Of a stretch of DNA of 64,000 nt, positions 1 through 9,434 are shown one piece after another. The notes beneath the pieces are model-generated. The model was not told the origin of the DNA, did no database searches, and worked only from the letters and a program-made list of their open reading frames with translations. The position numbers and the translations under genes are program-made. Source of the DNA: Competibacter_A sp002352125 (GTDB taxonomy: Bacteria > Pseudomonadota > Gammaproteobacteria > Competibacterales > Competibacteraceae); assembly GCA_035441325.1 (NCBI GenBank), contig DAOROA010000023.1:5510-69509 (forward strand). Direction: 5' to 3'. Numbering within the stretch: position 1 is the stretch's first letter; every line of letters begins with the position of its first letter.

Positions 1-174
1 AAGGTCGTCTGCCTCGGCAACATCGCCCAGATCGACACGCCCTATTTGTCCGAGACCACCTCCGGCCTGACGTACGTGGTGGACCGCTTCAAAGACTGGC
101 CGTACGGCGGGCACGTTACCCTGCGACGCGGCGAACGGTCGCGGCTGGCCGAATTCGCTTCGGACCGACTCTAA
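1..174 (+). CDS. PhoH family protein, C-terminal fragment (gene starts before the window)
   Basis: An open frame runs from base 1 to a TAA at 172-174 and encodes the last 57 residues of a protein. It contains GNIAQIDTPYLSE and GLTYVVDRFK, followed by GGHVTL and a basic ERSRLA tail. This pattern is typical of the C-terminus of PhoH-like ATPases, especially the long PIN-PhoH type (YlaK-like), which are linked to RNA metabolism. The Walker motifs lie outside the window, so the full architecture cannot be seen. The cls start codon follows only 3 bases after the stop, so the two genes are probably co-transcribed. Confidence 0.8.
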   Translation, partial: KVVCLGNIAQIDTPYLSETTSGLTYVVDRFKDWPYGGHVTLRRGERSRLAEFASDRL

Positions 175-177
175 CCG

Positions 178-1614
178 ATGGCGGAACACCTGACCGCGCT
201 GCTGCCGCTGGCCTGGCTGCTATGGGTCGCGCTGGTCGGGGTAGGGTTGATTCTGGAGCGCCGCTCGCCAGCGGCGACGCTGGCTTGGTTGCTGGCGCTG
301 TTGTTCATGCCGTATTTCGGCTTCCTGGTTTATCTGTTGTTCGGGCCGCGCCGGCTGCACCGGCGCCGGCTGCGCTACGGCCGTGCCCGCGACCAGCTCA
401 TCCAATCCACCCATCGTTTGCGCCAAGGGCGAGCCGCGCCGGCCGGCTTTCCGGACGCCAGTCTGGAACGGCAACTGGCGCGGATGCTGGAACGGACCGG
501 CCAAGACGGGCCGGCACCCGCCGCAAAGATCGCTTTGCTGGAAACCGGCGATGCCTGCTTTCAAGCCATCGAAACGGCCATCGAGGCCGCTGCCCACCAC
601 GCCCATCTCGAATATTACCTGTGGCGACCGGATCGAGTAGGAACCCGGTTACGCGATTTGTTGATCGACAAAGCCCGCGCCGGCATCGAGGTGCGGCTGC
701 TGCTGGATGCCATCGGCTCCGACCGGGCGACCGGTCGTTTTCTGCGGCCGTTGCAAGATGCAGGCGGCATGACCGCCTGGTTCAACCCCCTTCATCTGCG
801 TCGGCTGCGGCCGAATCACGTCAATTTCCGCACCCATCGAAAAATCGTGGTTTGTGACGGACGGACCGGCTTCACCGGCGGCGTCAACGTCGGCGACGAG
901 CACAGCAACACCCATAGCGGTCTTGAAGCGTGGCGCGACACGCACCTGCACATCGAAGGCGAGCCGGTCCGCCGCCTGCAATTCATTTTTCTAGAGGACT
1001 GGTATTTCACCACCGGTCAGGCGCCGTTCGAACTGCCATTCTTCCCACATTTTCCGGAGCATCCGGCCGGCCCTTGGCTACAGATCGTCGAATCGGGTCC
1101 CGACGATACCCGCCATGCCATCGCCAAATTTTACTTCGCCGCCATCGCCGGCGCGCAACGGCGCATCGCGTTGGTCACGCCCTACTTCGTTCCGAACGAG
1201 GCGCTGACCACCGCGCTGACCGTCGCCGCCTTGCGTGGGGTGGAAGTGCAGGTCTTGGCGCCCAAGCGCAGCGATTCGCGGCTGGTCACCGCGGCGGCGC
1301 GCAGCTACTACGACGAGCTGGCCAGCGCCGGCGTCCACATTTACGAATACGGCCCGCCGATGCTACACGCCAAGTTGCTAGTGGTGGACGAACGGATCGC
1401 GGCGGTCGGCAGCGCCAACTTCGACAACCGCAGCCTGACGCTGAATTTTGAGGCTATGGCGGTGCTTTACGACGCCGGACTCGCCGCGCAATTGACCGCC
1501 AGCTTCGCGGCCGACCTGCACCGCGCTAGCCGCTACGTCAAACCGGGCCGACGCGCCACCCTCGGCCAGCGGTTAACCGAAGCGACCGCCCGGCTGTTGT
1601 CGCCATTGCTTTAA
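178..1614 (+). CDS. cls: Cardiolipin synthase (phospholipase D superfamily)
   Basis: This 478-residue membrane enzyme should condense phosphatidylglycerol into cardiolipin. Two hydrophobic segments lie within residues 1-55, followed by a very basic stretch (RRLHRRRLRYGRAR) expected to face the cytoplasm. Two PLD catalytic HKD motifs are visible: HRKIVVCDG in the middle of the protein and HAKLLVVDE near the C-terminus, the latter followed by GSANFDNRSL. The length matches bacterial Cls. The ATG lies 3 bases after the PhoH stop, which implies an operon. The family assignment is firm. Which Cls paralogue (ClsA, B or C type) it is cannot be told. Confidence 0.92.
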   Translation: MAEHLTALLPLAWLLWVALVGVGLILERRSPAATLAWLLALLFMPYFGFLVYLLFGPRRLHRRRLRYGRARDQLIQSTHRLRQGRAAPAGFPDASLERQLARMLERTGQDGPAPAAKIALLETGDACFQAIETAIEAAAHHAHLEYYLWRPDRVGTRLRDLLIDKARAGIEVRLLLDAIGSDRATGRFLRPLQDAGGMTAWFNPLHLRRLRPNHVNFRTHRKIVVCDGRTGFTGGVNVGDEHSNTHSGLEAWRDTHLHIEGEPVRRLQFIFLEDWYFTTGQAPFELPFFPHFPEHPAGPWLQIVESGPDDTRHAIAKFYFAAIAGAQRRIALVTPYFVPNEALTTALTVAALRGVEVQVLAPKRSDSRLVTAAARSYYDELASAGVHIYEYGPPMLHAKLLVVDERIAAVGSANFDNRSLTLNFEAMAVLYDAGLAAQLTASFAADLHRASRYVKPGRRATLGQRLTEATARLLSPLL

Positions 1615-1687
1615 CGCGAAACGAAAACGGTTGTTTTTATTGCCGCTTCCGGCGCGCAGAATCGACCTTATCTCGCGATCCTCGCGA

Positions 1688-2752
1688 TCATTCGACCGCT
1701 ACCGACAAGGGTCGCGGCCACGCCTTCAGAATGGATTGCACCACGGTCGCCAACGGAATGGCGAAGAACACCCCCCAGAATCCCCACAAGCCGCCAAACA
1801 CCAGCACCGCCACGATGATGGCGATCGGATGCAGGTCGACCACTTCGGAAAACAGCAGGGGCACCAGCACGTTGCCATCCAGTCCCTGGATGATGAGATA
1901 GACGCCCAACAACCACAGAAACTCCGAACTCCAGCCCCACTGAAAGAACGCCACCAACGCCACCGGAACCGTCACCACCACAGCACCAATATAGGGCACG
2001 ATGACCGATAAACCCACCATCAACGCCAGCAGCATGGCGAACTGGAGCCCCATGTAAGCGAATGCTACGTAAGTTGCGACCCAGACTACCAAAATCTCCA
2101 AAAACTTGCCGCGCACGTAGTTGCCCATCTGCCGGTCCACCTCGCGCCAAACCTGCTGCGCCAAAGTGTGATCACGCGGTAAAAAGCCGTGCAACCAAGC
2201 CAGAATCAGATTCTTGTCCTTGAGGAAAAAAAACACCAACAGCGGCACCAGCACCAGATAAATGGTAATGCTGATCACTCCCATGCCAGCCGCCAGCGAC
2301 CAGGACAGAACGTTCTGCCCCCAGTTGGCGATTTCGGCTTTCATGGCGTTGATCGCTCCTAGCACCTGGGCCTCGGTCACGAATTCCGGATACAGGGTCG
2401 GCAGGCTGAGCAACAAGTTCTGACCCTTGACGATCATGTTTGGAAACTGCTGGATCAGTTGGGTCAACTGCCGCGAGGTCAGCGGCAACAAACCAAACAG
2501 CAGAAACAACACGAACGCCAGAAACAGCACGAACACGACGATGGCTCCCAGCAATCGCGGCAAGCGCAGCCGGTTTTGCAACAATTGTACGACCCCCTCC
2601 AGCAGATAGGCGATAACGATGCTCGCCAGCACCGGCGCCAGATCGCGCCCCATCAATAGGATTACGCTGGTGCCCAGCACCAGCACGACGGTTAGAATGA
2701 CGGCTTGCGGGTCGTTGAAAAATCGCAAAAACCAGTCGCTGATGATCTTCAT
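1688..2752 (-). CDS. AI-2E family transporter (PerM/YdiK type)
   Basis: The gene encodes a 354-residue integral membrane protein with about eight hydrophobic segments, including an N-terminal pair at residues 15-50. The signature region near residues 235-310 (GLSVIVPYIGAVV, then IQGLDGNVLVPLLFS and LHPIAIIVAVL) is characteristic of the AI-2E transporter family. Members export or import small molecules (AI-2, Na+/H+ exchange), so the substrate here is unknown. The ATG is preceded by AAGGA at good spacing. It converges on cls with 73 bases between the stops. It is probably a single-gene transcript. Confidence 0.88.
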   Translation of the reverse strand: MKIISDWFLRFFNDPQAVILTVVLVLGTSVILLMGRDLAPVLASIVIAYLLEGVVQLLQNRLRLPRLLGAIVVFVLFLAFVLFLLFGLLPLTSRQLTQLIQQFPNMIVKGQNLLLSLPTLYPEFVTEAQVLGAINAMKAEIANWGQNVLSWSLAAGMGVISITIYLVLVPLLVFFFLKDKNLILAWLHGFLPRDHTLAQQVWREVDRQMGNYVRGKFLEILVVWVATYVAFAYMGLQFAMLLALMVGLSVIVPYIGAVVVTVPVALVAFFQWGWSSEFLWLLGVYLIIQGLDGNVLVPLLFSEVVDLHPIAIIVAVLVFGGLWGFWGVFFAIPLATVVQSILKAWPRPLSVAVE

Positions 2753-3504
2753 GGTGTTCCTTGAGCGCGTTTTTGGGGCGCGTTTTGAACGATGTTAACA
2801 ATAAAGCGCCGCCGGTCCCAACCATCCCGGATCGGTGCCCGAACCGCCGTCGTTCATCGTGGTCTATGGATGTTTGGGATAACCTTCTAGCGCCGCGCCG
2901 GAAATCGACCGGGTCGGCGCTGACCGAATCTTCGGCACCGCATGCCATCGCCAAGCGCAATCCTTGCCATGTTTTCGTGGTCTGGTCTGCTGCCGCGAAA
3001 AAAATTTTTGGGCCGTTCGAAAATCGCGGAATCGTTCATTCAATCCCGCTATCGCCAATTTGGTGCATCGCACTAAACCAGTGCAAACGAGGATGAAAGA
3101 GGTTGTTGGCCGTCTACCAAATTCGGCGGGCGATTGCCGGTCTAACGATTATTCACGCGCCGTTCAGGCAGCTCGAATTATAAACAACTTTTTGATTTTA
3201 TGAATATTAATTCAAATATTCCACATTCGGGGCAAGCTTTTGCTTCAAGCGGAAATGCGGCCGTAACCGCATCTGTTTCGACAAAGGTTGGTCCGCTAAT
3301 TGCTGCTTTCACCTTGAAATGTCCGCAGAGAACCGAATTGCGGCCGCCATTCAAGAATGCTCGAAAAGCCGAATGGATCGGGCTGGGGAAAGCGGTACAC
3401 CGGCCGAAGCCCGATGCACGGAGCGACGGAGAATTCGCAAGTGTCGATTTGACTGGTTCGAACCGGAAGCTGCCGCGCTTCCGCGACCGTAGAGAGGTAT
3501 GAAG
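2753..3504. other. Long gene-poor region upstream of prkA
   Basis: About 750 bases separate the divergent AI-2E and prkA starts. The stretch near 3170-3230 is clearly more AT-rich than its surroundings. No convincing gene was found. Open frames of 100-113 codons exist on both strands between 3178 and 3519, but they mirror each other, lack a good ribosome site and match no family I recognise. Promoters for both flanking genes presumably lie here. I did not find a convincing sigma-54 or sigma-70 pair. Confidence 0.5.
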
Positions 3505-5427
3505 ATGACCATTTTCCACCGCTATCTGTCGCGCTACGAAGAGAGCCGCGAAGAAACCCTATCGCTTCAGGCTTACCTGGACCTTTGCAAAAAAGATTCG
3601 AGCGCCTACGCCAGCGCCGCCGAACGGCTGCTGATGGCCATCGGCGAACCCGAGATGATCGACACCCGCAACGATCCGCGACTATCGCGCATCTTCCAAA
3701 ACAAAGTGCTCAAGATCTATCCCGCCTTCGAGGAGTTTTACGGGATGGAGGACGCCATCGAGCAGATCGTTTCCTATCTCAAACACGCCGCTCAGGGATT
3801 GGAGGAGAAAAAGCAAATCCTCTACCTGCTCGGTCCGGTCGGCGGCGGAAAATCGTCGCTGGCCGAACGGCTCAAGCAGTTGATGGAAAAAGTGTCGTTC
3901 TACGCCATCGAAGGCTCCCCGGTGTTCGAATCCCCCTTGGGGTTGTTCAATCCCGAGGAGGACGGCCAGATTCTCGAAGACGACTACGGCATTCCGAGCC
4001 GCTATCTGCGCCATATCATGTCGCCGTGGGCGGCCAAACGGCTGCGCGAGTACAACGGCGACATCACCAAGTTCCGCGTGGTCAAGCTGCGGCCGTCGGT
4101 GCTGCACCAGATCGCCGTGGCCAAAACCGAACCGGGCGACGAGAACAACCAGGACATTTCCTCGCTGGTCGGCAAGGTAGACATCCGCAAGCTGGAACAC
4201 TTCGCCCAAAACGATCCGGACGCCTACAGCTTTTCCGGCGCCCTGTGCCGCGCCAACCGCGGCCTGATGGAATTCGTCGAAATGTTCAAGGCGCCGATCA
4301 AGGTGCTGCACCCTTTGTTGACCGCTACCCAGGAAGGCAACTACAACAGCACCGAAGGGCTGTCGGCGATCCCGTTCGAGGGAATCATTCTGGCCCACTC
4401 CAACGAGTCGGAATGGCAATCGTTCAAGAACAACAAGAACAACGAGGCGTTTCTCGACCGGGTTTACATCGTAAAGGTACCTTACTGCCTGCGGGTATCG
4501 GACGAGGTGAAGATTTACCGCAAGCTGCTCGCCCACAGCTCGCTGTCCGACGCGCCCTGCGCGCCCGGCACGCTGGAGATGCTAGCGCAGTTCTCGGTGC
4601 TGACCCGGATCAAGGAACCGGAAAATTCCAACATTTTTTCCAAGATGCGGGTTTACGACGGCGAGAATCTCAAAGATACCGACCCCAAGGCCAAGTCGAT
4701 GCAGGAATACCGCGACTATGCCGGAGTGGACGAAGGCATGACCGGCATCTCGACCCGGTTCGCCTTCAAGATTCTCAGCCAGGTGTTCAACTTCGATCAC
4801 GCCGAAGTCGCCGCCAATCCCGTACACCTGCTCTACGTGCTGGAGCGACAGATCGAGCGCGAACAATTTCAGGCGGAAGTCGAAGAAAAATACCTCTCTC
4901 ACCTGAAAGGTTTTCTGGCGCCGCGCTACGCCGAATTCATCGGCAAGGAATTGCAGCAGGCCTATTTGGAATCCTACTCGGAATACGGCCAGAACATCTT
5001 CGATCGTTATGTGACCTATGCCGATTTTTGGATTCAGGATCAGGAATATCGCGATCCGGACACCGGCGAGTCGTTCGACCGGGCGGCGCTGAACACGGAA
5101 CTGGAGAAGATCGAAAAACCGGCCGGCATCAGCAATCCCAAGGATTTCCGCAACGAGATCGTCAACTTCGTGCTGCGGGCGCGCGCCAACAACGCCGGGC
5201 GGAATCCGGCCTGGACCAGCTACGAGAAGCTGCGCGCGGTGATCGAAAAGAAGATGTTCTCGACCACCGAGGATTTGCTGCCGGTCATCAGCTTCAACGC
5301 CAAGGCCAGCGCCGAGGAGCAGAAAAAACACGCGCAGTTCGTGGACCGGATGGTCGCCAAGGGCTATACGCCCAAGCAGGTACGGCTGCTATCCGACTGG
5401 TATCTGCGGGTTCGCAAAGCATCCTGA
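3505..5427 (+). CDS. prkA: PrkA family serine protein kinase (YeaG)
   Basis: The 640-residue protein is collinear with E. coli YeaG/PrkA, an AAA+ ATPase-type Ser/Thr kinase of the nutrient-stress response. The N-terminal AAA domain shows the P-loop GPVGGGKSS near residue 115. Further long blocks are conserved, such as GDENNQDISSLVGKVD, HPLLTATQEGNYN and ILAHSNESEW. The C-terminal PrkA domain (GISNPKDFRNE, SYEKLR, SFNAK) is complete. I chose the ATG at 3505 because AGAGAGG (3491-3497) sits 7 bases before it but only 1 base before the ATG at 3499. It is the first gene of the prkA-yeaH-spoVR operon, 15 bases before yeaH. Confidence 0.96.
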   Translation: MTIFHRYLSRYEESREETLSLQAYLDLCKKDSSAYASAAERLLMAIGEPEMIDTRNDPRLSRIFQNKVLKIYPAFEEFYGMEDAIEQIVSYLKHAAQGLEEKKQILYLLGPVGGGKSSLAERLKQLMEKVSFYAIEGSPVFESPLGLFNPEEDGQILEDDYGIPSRYLRHIMSPWAAKRLREYNGDITKFRVVKLRPSVLHQIAVAKTEPGDENNQDISSLVGKVDIRKLEHFAQNDPDAYSFSGALCRANRGLMEFVEMFKAPIKVLHPLLTATQEGNYNSTEGLSAIPFEGIILAHSNESEWQSFKNNKNNEAFLDRVYIVKVPYCLRVSDEVKIYRKLLAHSSLSDAPCAPGTLEMLAQFSVLTRIKEPENSNIFSKMRVYDGENLKDTDPKAKSMQEYRDYAGVDEGMTGISTRFAFKILSQVFNFDHAEVAANPVHLLYVLERQIEREQFQAEVEEKYLSHLKGFLAPRYAEFIGKELQQAYLESYSEYGQNIFDRYVTYADFWIQDQEYRDPDTGESFDRAALNTELEKIEKPAGISNPKDFRNEIVNFVLRARANNAGRNPAWTSYEKLRAVIEKKMFSTTEDLLPVISFNAKASAEEQKKHAQFVDRMVAKGYTPKQVRLLSDWYLRVRKAS

Positions 5428-5442
5428 TCGAGGACATCGCTC

Positions 5443-6711
5443 ATGGCCACGCTTATCGACCGGCGGCTGGACGGCAAGAACAAAAGCGCCGTCAACCGCC
5501 AGCGCTTCATCCGGCGCTTTAAGAACCAGATCAAGAAGGCCGTGACCGAGGCCATGAATGGCCGCAGCATCACCGACATCGACAACGGCGAGAAGGTCAA
5601 TATCCCGGCCCGCGACCTGTCCGAACCGGTGTTCGGCCACGGGCCGGGCGGTCGGCGCGAAGCCATCCACCCGGGCAACAAGGAATTTACCAAGGGCGAC
5701 CGGGTACCTCGGCCGCAAGGTGGCGGCGGCAGCGGTTCGGGCAGCGGTCAGGCCAGCAACAGCGGCGAGGGCGAAGACGATTTCGTTTTCGAACTGTCGC
5801 GCGAGGAATTTCTGGAGCTGTTCTTCGAAGATTTAGAGCTGCCCAATCTGGTCCGCACGCAACTGGCCAAAGCGACCGAATTCAAATCGGTGCGGGCCGG
5901 TTTCACCAGCGCCGGCAACCCGTCCAACATCGACGTGGTCCGGTCGCTGAAAGGCGCTCTGGCGCGGCGGATGGCGCTGGCTGCACCTTACACCCGCCGA
6001 TTGCGCGAAGCGGAGGAGGCGTTGCAGCAATTGCTGACCCAGACGCCGGTGGACGAGATCCGGGCGCGCGAATTGATCGAAGAGATCGACCGCTTGCGGG
6101 CGCGGGCGCAAGCGGTACCGTTCATCGATACGTTCGATCTGCGCTTCGTCAATCGCGTCAAGCAGCCGCAACCCACCACGCAAGCCGTGATGTTCTGCAT
6201 CATGGACGTGTCCGGCTCCATGGACCGGGCGCGCAAGGATTTGGCCAAGCGATTTTTCACCCTGCTTTACCTGTTCCTGAAACGCAACTACGAGAAAATT
6301 GAGGTGGTGTTCATTCGCCACCACACCGTCGCCAAAGAGGTGGACGAACAGGAGTTCTTCTATTCGCGGGAAACCGGCGGCACCGTGGTATCCAGCGCCC
6401 TGAACCTGATGGGCGACATCGTCGTGGACCGGTATCCGCTGTCGAGCTGGAATATCTACGCCGCGCAAGCCTCGGACGGCGACAACTGGCACCACGACTC
6501 GCCGGCTTGCAAGGACATCCTGCTCAAGCGGATCATGCCCTACGTGCGCTATTACGCCTATATCGAAATCACTCCGGACCGCCATCAAAGCCTGTGGGAA
6601 GCCTACGAAGAGGTGAAGGACTCGCATCCCCACTTCGCCATGCGGCAGATCGACGGTCCCGCCGACATTTATCCGGTCTTTCGGGACTTGTTCAAGAGGC
6701 GTGTGTCATGA
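5443..6711 (+). CDS. yeaH: YeaH/YhbH family protein (DUF444)
   Basis: This 422-residue protein belongs to the DUF444 family, which travels with PrkA and SpoVR in many proteobacteria and sporeformers. The N-terminal quarter is basic and followed by a glycine/serine-rich linker (about residues 88-105). The C-terminal half contains a von Willebrand A-like block: CIMDVSGSMD carries a MIDAS-type DxSxS motif near residues 250-256. GGTVVSSAL and ASDGDNW follow. It may act as an adaptor in the same stress pathway, but its biochemical role is not established. Its TGA overlaps the spoVR ATG by 4 bases (ATGA), implying translational coupling. Confidence 0.93.
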   Translation: MATLIDRRLDGKNKSAVNRQRFIRRFKNQIKKAVTEAMNGRSITDIDNGEKVNIPARDLSEPVFGHGPGGRREAIHPGNKEFTKGDRVPRPQGGGGSGSGSGQASNSGEGEDDFVFELSREEFLELFFEDLELPNLVRTQLAKATEFKSVRAGFTSAGNPSNIDVVRSLKGALARRMALAAPYTRRLREAEEALQQLLTQTPVDEIRARELIEEIDRLRARAQAVPFIDTFDLRFVNRVKQPQPTTQAVMFCIMDVSGSMDRARKDLAKRFFTLLYLFLKRNYEKIEVVFIRHHTVAKEVDEQEFFYSRETGGTVVSSALNLMGDIVVDRYPLSSWNIYAAQASDGDNWHHDSPACKDILLKRIMPYVRYYAYIEITPDRHQSLWEAYEEVKDSHPHFAMRQIDGPADIYPVFRDLFKRRVS

Positions 6712-9434
6712 ATTCGACGCGACTGATTTCCGACTCCTCCGAATGGACGTTTCCGATGCTGGAACGCTACAACGAGGTCATCGGCCACATCGCCGCCAAC
6801 GAGTTTGGTTTGGACACCTACCCGAACCAGATCGAGATCATCACCGCCGAGCAGATGATGGATGCCTACTCTTCGGTGGGGATGCCGCTGGGCTACAAAC
6901 ATTGGTCCTACGGCAAGCAGTTCGTGCTGACCGAGAAGAACTACCGGCGCGGCCAGATGGGGCTGGCCTACGAAATCGTCATCAATTCCGATCCCTGCAT
7001 CGCCTATCTCATGGAAGAGAACACCGCGATGATGCAAGCGCTGGTCATCGCCCACGCTGCCTACGGCCACAACTCCTTTTTCAAGGGCAATTACCTGTTC
7101 CGCACCTGGACCAGCGCCGACGCGATCATCGATTACCTGCTGTTCGCCCGCAATTACGTGGCCGAATGCGAGGAACACTACGGCGAGGAAAACGTCGAGC
7201 TGTTCCTCGATTCCTGCCATGCGCTGATGAACTATGGCGTGGATCGCTACAAGCACCCGGCGCCGCTGTCGCTGGGTGAAGAAAAACAGCGCCAACAGGA
7301 GCGGGAAGCCTATTTGCAGTTGCAACTGAACGATTTGTGGCGAACCATCCCGGTCAAGCCGACCGAAGCGGCGGTGATCGAGCAGCGTTTTCCCGCCGAA
7401 CCGCAGGAAAACCTGCTGTATTTCATCGAGAAGAACGCGCCGCTGCTGGAACCGTGGCAGCGCGAGATCGTGCGGATCGTCCGCAAGATCGGCCAGTATT
7501 TTTATCCGCAACGCCAAACCCAGGTGATGAACGAGGGCTGGGCCTGCGTGACCGGCGACACGCTGATCGTGACGGATCGTGGTCTCCTGCGGGCGCAGGA
7601 GGTAGTGGAATCGCGATTCTCGGGATGCGTCGAAGACGGCAACCGGGTAGTCAACTGGTTCGCGCTTCCGTCGAAGCCACGCATCCGCATCAGAACTCGG
7701 CACGGGTATGAGCTGCATGGCGGGGCCGATCACAAAATCCTGGTGGGCGGAGAATGGATCGAGCTGCGGAACCTGAAGATCGGCGATGCCGTGGAAATCC
7801 GCCGCGGTCAATCCGTCTTCGCCAGCGCCGAGGCGCCCATCGACTACGCGCTGAACGTTCGCCCTCGCATCGCCGATATCTGCCAAAAACATGACATATC
7901 GACGAGCACCTACTACAAGTGGCGCCGTGCCGCCCCAGACTTGTCGGTCGGCGCGCAGACCGTCGCCCGGTTGCAGGCGTGCGCCGACGAATGGGAAGCG
8001 ATCAAGGCCGATCCCGATCAGCCTTGGGCCTTGCTGACGCCCGACGATCTGGCCCGCCGGCCCGAAACGCTGGGACCTGACTTGGCCGAAGTGCTAGGCC
8101 AGGTGATCGGCGATGGGTTCGTTGACGCTGGCCGCATCAATCTGACCTCGCAGGATGTGGAGTTGCTGGATTTCTTCGAGCAAGCGATGTACGCGAACTT
8201 CGGAGCGACGGCAGTACGCCGGCCGAGCCGCAACCACTTCAACTCGACGGTCCACAGCGCCGTGCTGGCACGGCTGTTCAAACAGACGTTCGGGATCGCC
8301 ACCGGCTGGGGAGCCTCAGGACGAAAAACGGTACCGGATATCATTCTGCGCTCGCCGGAGGCCGTCGTTTGCGCCTTTCTGCGCGGGCACTTCGACACCG
8401 ACGGCTGCGTTTCGGTTAAGGACCGTCAAGTCATTCTCGTCAGCAAAAGCCTCGATCTGCTGCAAGTCGAGCAACTGCTTATCCTGAATCTCGGCATCGT
8501 CAGTTCCGTGAGGCCACAGCAAGACGGCACCTTCCGGCTCGTCATTACTGGCTCGGACGCGGGGCGCTTCGCGGAGAAAATCGGCTTTCGCCTGTCGCGC
8601 AAGCGGCGGGCGCTAAAGGATGCGCTGGCGTCGGTCAAGTGGTTTCTCGGCAAGGACGATCTGACGACCATCGAATCCATCGAGCACGACGAGGGACCGG
8701 TCTTCGATTTCAGCGTGGAACGCTCCCACGCTTATAAGGCTTCCTGTTTCATCAACCACAATTGCTTCTGGCACTACACCCTGATGAACCGGCTGTACGA
8801 CGAGGGCTACGTCAACGACGGCTTCATGATCGAGTTTTTGCAGTCGCACACCAGCGTCATCCAGCAATTGCCGTTCGACCATCCCTACTATCACGGCATC
8901 AATCCCTACGCGCTGGGCTTTGCCATGATGAGCGACATCAAGCGCATGTGCCAGGAGCCGACCGACGAGGATCGTTACTGGTTCCCGGACATCGCCGGCC
9001 AGGACTGGATCAAGACTCTGGATTTCGCGATGCGCAACTTCAAGGACGAGAGCTTCATCGCTCAATATCTATCGCCCAAGGTGATGCGCGATTTCAAGCT
9101 GTTTGCGGTGCTGGACGACGACACCCAGGAGGAGCTGGAAATCACCGCCATCCACGACGACGCTGGCTACCGGCGGTTGCGGCTGGCGCTGTCCGACCAG
9201 TACAACCTGGGCAGCCGCGAGCCGAACATTCAGGTGTGGAACGTGGCGCATCGCAAGGATCGTTCGCTGACCTTGCGCCATACCCGCTACAACCGCCGGC
9301 CGCTACACGACAGTTTTCAGGAAGTTCTGAAACACTTGCACCGGCTGTGGGGCTTCACGGTGCGGCTGGAGGCGGTGGACGAGGACGGCAAGGTGGAGCT
9401 GGTCGGGGAATGCCCGCAACCGAAGGGGCGATAA
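6708..9434 (+). CDS. ycgB: SpoVR family protein interrupted by an intein (YcgB)
   Basis: The frame encodes 908 residues. Removing the 406-residue intein leaves a 502-residue SpoVR/YcgB protein, close to the usual length of about 510. The N-extein carries family blocks such as FPMLERYNEVIGHIA and MGLAYEIVINSDPCIAY. The C-extein begins CFWHYTLMNRLYDEG and continues with SHTSV, DRYWFPDIAGQDW and NIQVWNV. The intein splits the conserved NEGWA/FWHY motif. I chose the ATG at 6708, overlapping the yeaH stop as ATGA, because the SpoVR N-terminus begins there; the frame itself opens upstream without homology. SpoVR acts in spore cortex formation in Bacillus, but its function in Gram-negatives is unknown. 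Splicing is presumably needed for function. Confidence 0.94.
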   Translation: MNSTRLISDSSEWTFPMLERYNEVIGHIAANEFGLDTYPNQIEIITAEQMMDAYSSVGMPLGYKHWSYGKQFVLTEKNYRRGQMGLAYEIVINSDPCIAYLMEENTAMMQALVIAHAAYGHNSFFKGNYLFRTWTSADAIIDYLLFARNYVAECEEHYGEENVELFLDSCHALMNYGVDRYKHPAPLSLGEEKQRQQEREAYLQLQLNDLWRTIPVKPTEAAVIEQRFPAEPQENLLYFIEKNAPLLEPWQREIVRIVRKIGQYFYPQRQTQVMNEGWACVTGDTLIVTDRGLLRAQEVVESRFSGCVEDGNRVVNWFALPSKPRIRIRTRHGYELHGGADHKILVGGEWIELRNLKIGDAVEIRRGQSVFASAEAPIDYALNVRPRIADICQKHDISTSTYYKWRRAAPDLSVGAQTVARLQACADEWEAIKADPDQPWALLTPDDLARRPETLGPDLAEVLGQVIGDGFVDAGRINLTSQDVELLDFFEQAMYANFGATAVRRPSRNHFNSTVHSAVLARLFKQTFGIATGWGASGRKTVPDIILRSPEAVVCAFLRGHFDTDGCVSVKDRQVILVSKSLDLLQVEQLLILNLGIVSSVRPQQDGTFRLVITGSDAGRFAEKIGFRLSRKRRALKDALASVKWFLGKDDLTTIESIEHDEGPVFDFSVERSHAYKASCFINHNCFWHYTLMNRLYDEGYVNDGFMIEFLQSHTSVIQQLPFDHPYYHGINPYALGFAMMSDIKRMCQEPTDEDRYWFPDIAGQDWIKTLDFAMRNFKDESFIAQYLSPKVMRDFKLFAVLDDDTQEELEITAIHDDAGYRRLRLALSDQYNLGSREPNIQVWNVAHRKDRSLTLRHTRYNRRPLHDSFQEVLKHLHRLWGFTVRLEAVDEDGKVELVGECPQPKGR
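7545..8762 (+). other. Intein with LAGLIDADG homing endonuclease domain inside SpoVR
   Basis: These 406 in-frame codons (residues 280-685 of the precursor) have no place in SpoVR and show intein signatures. Block A is CVTGDTLIVTDRG with the nucleophile Cys280. Block B contains ADHKILVGGEWIELRNLKIGD. Two dodecapeptide endonuclease motifs are LGQVIGDGF (about 8092-8120) and LRGHFDTDG (about 8376-8408). Block F is VFDFSVERSHAYKASCF, and the end is His684-Asn685 followed by extein Cys686. All class 1 splicing residues are present, so the element looks active. The position normally three residues before the block B histidine, usually Thr, is Gly here. A helix-turn-helix-like insert (ICQKHDISTSTYYKWRR) lies between block B and the endonuclease. 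Confidence 0.93.

Noticed and set aside
2921..2960. GGCAC...GC pattern suggesting a sigma-54 promoter upstream of prkA
   Set aside because: The GG to GC spacing is 10 rather than 12 bases, so it does not fit the consensus.
3178..3519. Minus-strand 113-codon frame and the opposite 100-codon frame upstream of prkA
   Set aside because: They mirror each other, lack ribosome sites and show no recognisable domain; the minus one overlaps the prkA start.
3585..5522. 645-codon plus-strand frame overlapping prkA
   Set aside because: It is an arginine/glutamine-rich shadow of prkA in another phase, caused by high GC.
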